From: a virus
Reading direction: 5' to 3' (one strand)
Virus record (IMG/VR): IMGVR_UViG_3300030333_005934
Coordinates: 3,651 to 33,475 of that record
DNA: 29,825 nt
This document shows positions 27,810 through 29,825 of this stretch, piece by piece. Numbering within the stretch: position 1 is the first letter of the stretch; each line of letters starts with the position of its first letter. Under the pieces are notes generated by a model. The model saw only the letters and a program-made list of their open reading frames with translations. It did no database searches and was not told the DNA's origin. A program made the position numbers and the translations under genes.

Positions 27810-28115
27810 ATGTTTACAGTAACGAACAATACACTTGACGCTAATTACACTTGCTTGCAGGCGCATGTATCGCTTCCCGCCCGCGCAACATTTGACCTTC
27901 TAGGTGAGCCTCTTGAGGGCGATGGACACAAGGTTAGCGTGGAGTGGATTCTTCAGGATGAAAATGGACACGTCGTAACACTCTACGATTGGAAGGCTGT
28001 CCCAAGCGCTCTAAGTCAGCAGGAATCAGATGAGCCTTTTACTTTTCACATTGGCGGTCATGACTCGATGACTGCTAGCAATTTCAAAGATTGGTTAGTT
28101 AAAAACTTAAAATAA
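27810..28115 (+). CDS. hypothetical protein
   Basis: A 101-residue protein with a beta-rich profile. It begins MFTVTNNTLDANYTCLQAH and has GDGHKVSVEWILQDENGHVV and FTFHIGGHDSMTASNF. The latter segments resemble a recurring small phage protein family of unknown role. A good SD (AGGAG) precedes ATG 27810. It is 2 nt after the lipoprotein gene. Confidence 0.68.
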   Translation: MFTVTNNTLDANYTCLQAHVSLPARATFDLLGEPLEGDGHKVSVEWILQDENGHVVTLYDWKAVPSALSQQESDEPFTFHIGGHDSMTASNFKDWLVKNLK

Positions 28116-28118
28116 TAT

Positions 28119-28146
28119 TTTACTCACGCATATACGTGCCTATGGT
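28119..28146 (+). promoter_or_regulatory. promoter of the second SH3-like array (leaderless type)
   Basis: TTTACT (28119-28124), 16-nt spacer CACGCATATACGTGCC with CGT six bases before the -10, TATGGT (28141-28146). ATG 28153 follows after 6 nt. The spacer contains a near-palindrome, CACGCATATACGTG. Confidence 0.8.
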
Positions 28147-28152
28147 TTAGAC

Positions 28153-28356
28153 ATGAAGAGGATGAAGCCAACCGTTGGTGACTTAGTGAGGCTGGATAAG
28201 TTAGCTCAAGACGAGCTAGATGCATACGGACAGCCATGGGCTAACGTCGGGTTGGTCGTCGAGTGTGTTGGTATCCGCTGCAAAGTTGATTGGACTAATG
28301 GCACAACTACTAGGCCGATGCGCTCTGTCTTAGAGGTTATCAATGCAAGTCGGTGA
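28153..28356 (+). CDS. SH3-like array protein A (second array)
   Basis: A 67-residue member with a short extension: MKRMKPTVGDLVRLDKLA, then GLVVECVGI, CKVDW and LEVINASR. The leaderless promoter places the start. Its tail has GAGGT as SD and the ATG of the next gene, overlapping 14 nt (28343-28356). Confidence 0.82.
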   Translation: MKRMKPTVGDLVRLDKLAQDELDAYGQPWANVGLVVECVGIRCKVDWTNGTTTRPMRSVLEVINASR

Positions 28357-28516
28357 TATTATTAGACTAAAACCTGAGCCATGGCGCTTAGAGCGCCGTC
28401 TTGCTGTGCTTTTGGACGAAGGGGACAACGGTTATATGCTAATCCAGTGGTTAACTGACGGCTATCGTGAGAGGGTGGGGAGAGAGCACCTAGAGGTTGT
28501 CAGTGAAAGTCGGTGA
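28343..28516 (+). CDS. SH3-like array protein B
   Basis: A 57-residue member: MQVGDIIRLKPEPW, RRLAVLLDEGD, YMLIQWLTDGY and LEVVSESR. It is too short to be found by a 60-residue cutoff but shares both array ends, so I include it. The overlap into the next GTG start is 14 nt (28503-28516). Confidence 0.82.
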   Translation: MQVGDIIRLKPEPWRLERRLAVLLDEGDNGYMLIQWLTDGYRERVGREHLEVVSESR

Positions 28517-28685
28517 TATTGTTCAGCTTAAAGAAGACTGGCAAATAAAAGATGTTTACTATGGCCTAGGCGTTATTACATCTATTTGTGAAGAAGAATA
28601 TTGGACCTCTTACAGAGTTCAATGGAATGATGATTTTTCATTTCATGAAAAAGAACACTTGGAGCTAATCAGTGAAAGTCGGTGA
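28503..28685 (+). CDS. SH3-like array protein C (GTG start)
   Basis: A 60-residue member: MKVGDIVQLKED, YGLGVITSICEEE, YRVQWNDDF and LELISESR. The GTG start is aligned by the family start MKVGD; an upstream TTG 28497 is not needed. The 14-nt overlap continues at 28672-28685. Confidence 0.83.
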   Translation: MKVGDIVQLKEDWQIKDVYYGLGVITSICEEEYWTSYRVQWNDDFSFHEKEHLELISESR

Positions 28686-28866
28686 TTTGGTTAGAGTTTG
28701 TGATGATAGGGTTGCCCGCCTTTGTGGCTCTGACCCTGGAATTGGAATCATCGAGAGCATGAGCACAAACCTAGTTAGAGTTAGATTTGTATCAGAAAGT
28801 CGATGGCAGAACGTAACCAAGCCGCTAGCTCAAGGCTGGGTGGAGGTAATCAATGAAAGCAGGTGA
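28672..28866 (+). CDS. SH3-like array protein D (GTG start)
   Basis: A 64-residue member: MKVGDLVRVCDD, GIGIIESMST, VRVRFVSESRW and WVEVINESR. It contains an internal VSESR as well as the terminal one, possibly a sign of past junction slippage. The tail starts the next gene with a 14-nt overlap (28853-28866). Confidence 0.82.
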   Translation: MKVGDLVRVCDDRVARLCGSDPGIGIIESMSTNLVRVRFVSESRWQNVTKPLAQGWVEVINESR

Positions 28867-29077
28867 TATCCTTATCCTTTCTGGTAAGACAAAGCACGGG
28901 AAGAATCGAGTCAGAGAGCAGGGCGAACTCTGGAGAATCATTAGGATTAAGGGCGCCTTGCCCCATAGCCGTTGGCCCGCTGGTACAGAGGTTGCGGAGC
29001 TTGAAACGCTTGACGGCAAGCATTGGCGCTTTGTGTCAGTCCCATCCGATGAAGACTTTGATTTTCGGCCACAGTAA
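28853..29077 (+). CDS. SH3-like array protein E
   Basis: A 74-residue member, diverged: MKAGDILILSGKTKHG, ELWRIIRIKGA, TEVAELETLDGKHW and then a tail DEDFDFRPQ without SESR. It closes the overlapping run of the second array; a further promoter-like motif follows. Confidence 0.75.
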   Translation: MKAGDILILSGKTKHGKNRVREQGELWRIIRIKGALPHSRWPAGTEVAELETLDGKHWRFVSVPSDEDFDFRPQ

Positions 29078-29104
29078 TTTTTTCCTCACGCATGCGAGGC
29101 GTAT

Positions 29105-29182
29105 ATGCTTGATATTGTTTTTATTTTCTTATGCACAGTGATTGTAGTTTATGCCACTGCCCGATACATTGAGACCCGGTAA
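29105..29182 (+). CDS. tiny membrane protein with array-like end
   Basis: A 25-residue frame: MLDIVFIFLCTVIVVYATAR, then YIETR-stop. It is one hydrophobic segment. The end IETR-TAA and the following TTG-AGA-CCC-GGT copy the array logic: a 14-nt overlap (29169-29182) with the next gene. So short a frame could be chance; the junction pattern is the support. Confidence 0.45.
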   Translation: MLDIVFIFLCTVIVVYATARYIETR

Positions 29183-29360
29183 CCTAGTGCGAATCAAGCG
29201 CGGCACATTTGGCGTGGAACCGGGCACAATTGCTTTAATAATCGAGGGCTTTACTTCCAATGATGGCAGTTCTTCAGACCCTAAGTCTATTTGGACTGTT
29301 AAACTCATGAATGGCCGACGTCTAAGGTATTTGACGAGAGATTTAGAAAAAATCAGTTAA
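29169..29360 (+). CDS. SH3-like array protein F
   Basis: A 63-residue member if started at TTG 29169 (MRPGNLVRIKRG), which aligns with the family MKVGDLV and overlaps the tiny gene by 14 nt; ATG 29151 would add six residues. The rest is PGTIALIIEGFTS, WTVKLMNGRRL and DLEKIS. Gly-Asn replaces Gly-Asp, and the overlapping stop is TAA instead of TGA accordingly. Confidence 0.7.
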   Translation: MRPGNLVRIKRGTFGVEPGTIALIIEGFTSNDGSSSDPKSIWTVKLMNGRRLRYLTRDLEKIS

Positions 29361-29364
29361 ATGC

Positions 29365-29392
29365 TTAACTCTCTAAAAGCTGTTCCTATAGT
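29365..29392 (+). promoter_or_regulatory. promoter of the last gene group
   Basis: TTAACT (29365-29370), 16-nt spacer with TGT six bases before the -10 (TGTTCC), TATAGT (29387-29392). Confidence 0.84.
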
Positions 29393-29416
29393 TGTAGCGT
29401 GAAAGGAGAAAGCACA

Positions 29417-29596
29417 ATGAAACGAGAGAGAAATCCCTACGCTGGATTTTGGACCTTCGAGGACTTCAAGGTTAAATACTTTGGCGAGAATCAAGACGTG
29501 CCAAAGAAGATTGCACGCGAATTTTGGAATGACTTTAACTATGCTTTTGTCGGTGGCCTCAACCGATACATTGAAGAGACAACGGAGATTTGCTGA
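29417..29596 (+). CDS. small hypothetical protein
   Basis: A 59-residue protein (MKRERNPYAGFWTFEDFKVK, then FWNDFNYAFVGGLNRYIEE) rich in aromatic residues. The SD AAAGGAGA is 9 nt before ATG 29417. It follows its own promoter and heads a chain of small genes. Function unknown. Confidence 0.65.
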   Translation: MKRERNPYAGFWTFEDFKVKYFGENQDVPKKIAREFWNDFNYAFVGGLNRYIEETTEIC

Positions 29597-29597
29597 T

Positions 29598-29741
29598 ATG
29601 AACAGTCAACACTGGCGTGTTTACGTCGTTGTCAATGGTGTTGCTGAAGTCGCTGGATTTCATGCAACTTTTGAATCCGCCGAAAAGGATGCCATGTGGC
29701 TCCAAGAGCACGGATATAAAGTAGAAATCGGTCACTTGTAG
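29598..29741 (+). CDS. small hypothetical protein
   Basis: A 47-residue beta-alpha-beta protein (HWRVYVVVNGVAEVAGFHA, then AEKDAMWLQEHGYKVEIGHL). ATG 29598 has GGAG 10 nt upstream. The in-frame ATG 29481 lies within the previous gene and would add a poor, basic extension, so I do not use it. Function unknown. Confidence 0.6.
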   Translation: MNSQHWRVYVVVNGVAEVAGFHATFESAEKDAMWLQEHGYKVEIGHL

Positions 29742-29753
29742 GAGAAAACTAAA

Positions 29754-29825
29754 ATGCTGACACTCGAAGAACTTATCCAACACCGCGAATCTATGGACGA
29801 AATGCTTGAATGTGGCCTCTTGGCA
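29754..29825 (+). CDS. hypothetical protein (3'-partial)
   Basis: A frame open to the window end: MLTLEELIQHRESMDEMLEC and on. It has a good SD (TAGGAG) before ATG 29754. Only 24 residues are visible, helical in character, so no assignment is possible. Confidence 0.55.
   Translation, partial: MLTLEELIQHRESMDEMLECGLLA

Overview
This window reads as part of a large tailed-phage genome of marine type. Every supported gene is on the + strand, genes are tightly packed with 1-14 nt overlaps, and most encode proteins under 100 residues. There are eight tRNA genes. The recognisable genes are typical phage auxiliary functions: DUF3310, a YkuK-type RNase H-fold protein, a GMP reductase/IMP dehydrogenase family enzyme, a ClpP-like protease, an amidase endolysin, GroEL, glutaredoxin, Hsp20, a PAP2 phosphatase, peptide deformylase, a UvsE/UVDE repair endonuclease and a short archaeal-type adenylosuccinate synthetase. 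Lipoprotein signals and a small amidase endolysin suggest a Gram-negative host. I cannot name the host or phage genus from the sequence alone.

Layout. 1-6.5 kb: DUF3310, RNase H-like, purine enzyme, two small putative DNA-binding proteins, an acidic protein, ClpP-like protease, endolysin and a 501-residue protein of unknown function; I see none of the promoters described below here. 6.5-12.3 kb: groEL with a short cluster, hsp20, PAP2, deformylase and small genes ending in uvsE. 12.3-16.7 kb: tRNAs for Thr, Asn, Arg, Glu and Lys, small membrane and lipoproteins, a ParB-like protein and purA. 16.7-20.7 kb: a tandem array of about fifteen small SH3/KOW-like paralogues with a GIY-YIG endonuclease and a few unrelated small genes among them. 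20.7-28.1 kb: tRNAs for Ile, Met and Leu, small early-type genes that mostly have their own promoter, a MoxR ATPase and a VWA/metallopeptidase-like partner, with a probable structured RNA between them. 28.1-29.4 kb: a second, shorter SH3-like array. The window ends in small unknown genes.

Two features stand out. First, in the SH3-like arrays the gene junctions are conserved at DNA level. A stretch of about 27 nt encodes the C-terminus of one protein (commonly LEVxSESR-stop) and also supplies the Shine-Dalgarno sequence, start codon and first residues (MKVGDLV) of the next, nearly always as a 14-nt overlap. The GIY-YIG gene carries the same junction at both ends, so the junctions look like cassette boundaries. 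Second, about twenty promoters share a strict pattern: a -35 like TTTACT or TTAACT, a 16-nt spacer with YGT six bases before the -10, and TATAxT. Seven of them place the predicted transcription start on or next to the start codon, which predicts leaderless mRNAs.

The purine enzymes could together turn GMP into IMP and then adenylosuccinate. GroEL, Hsp20, ClpP-like and deformylase would support protein folding and maturation during infection. These functional links are inference from family membership.
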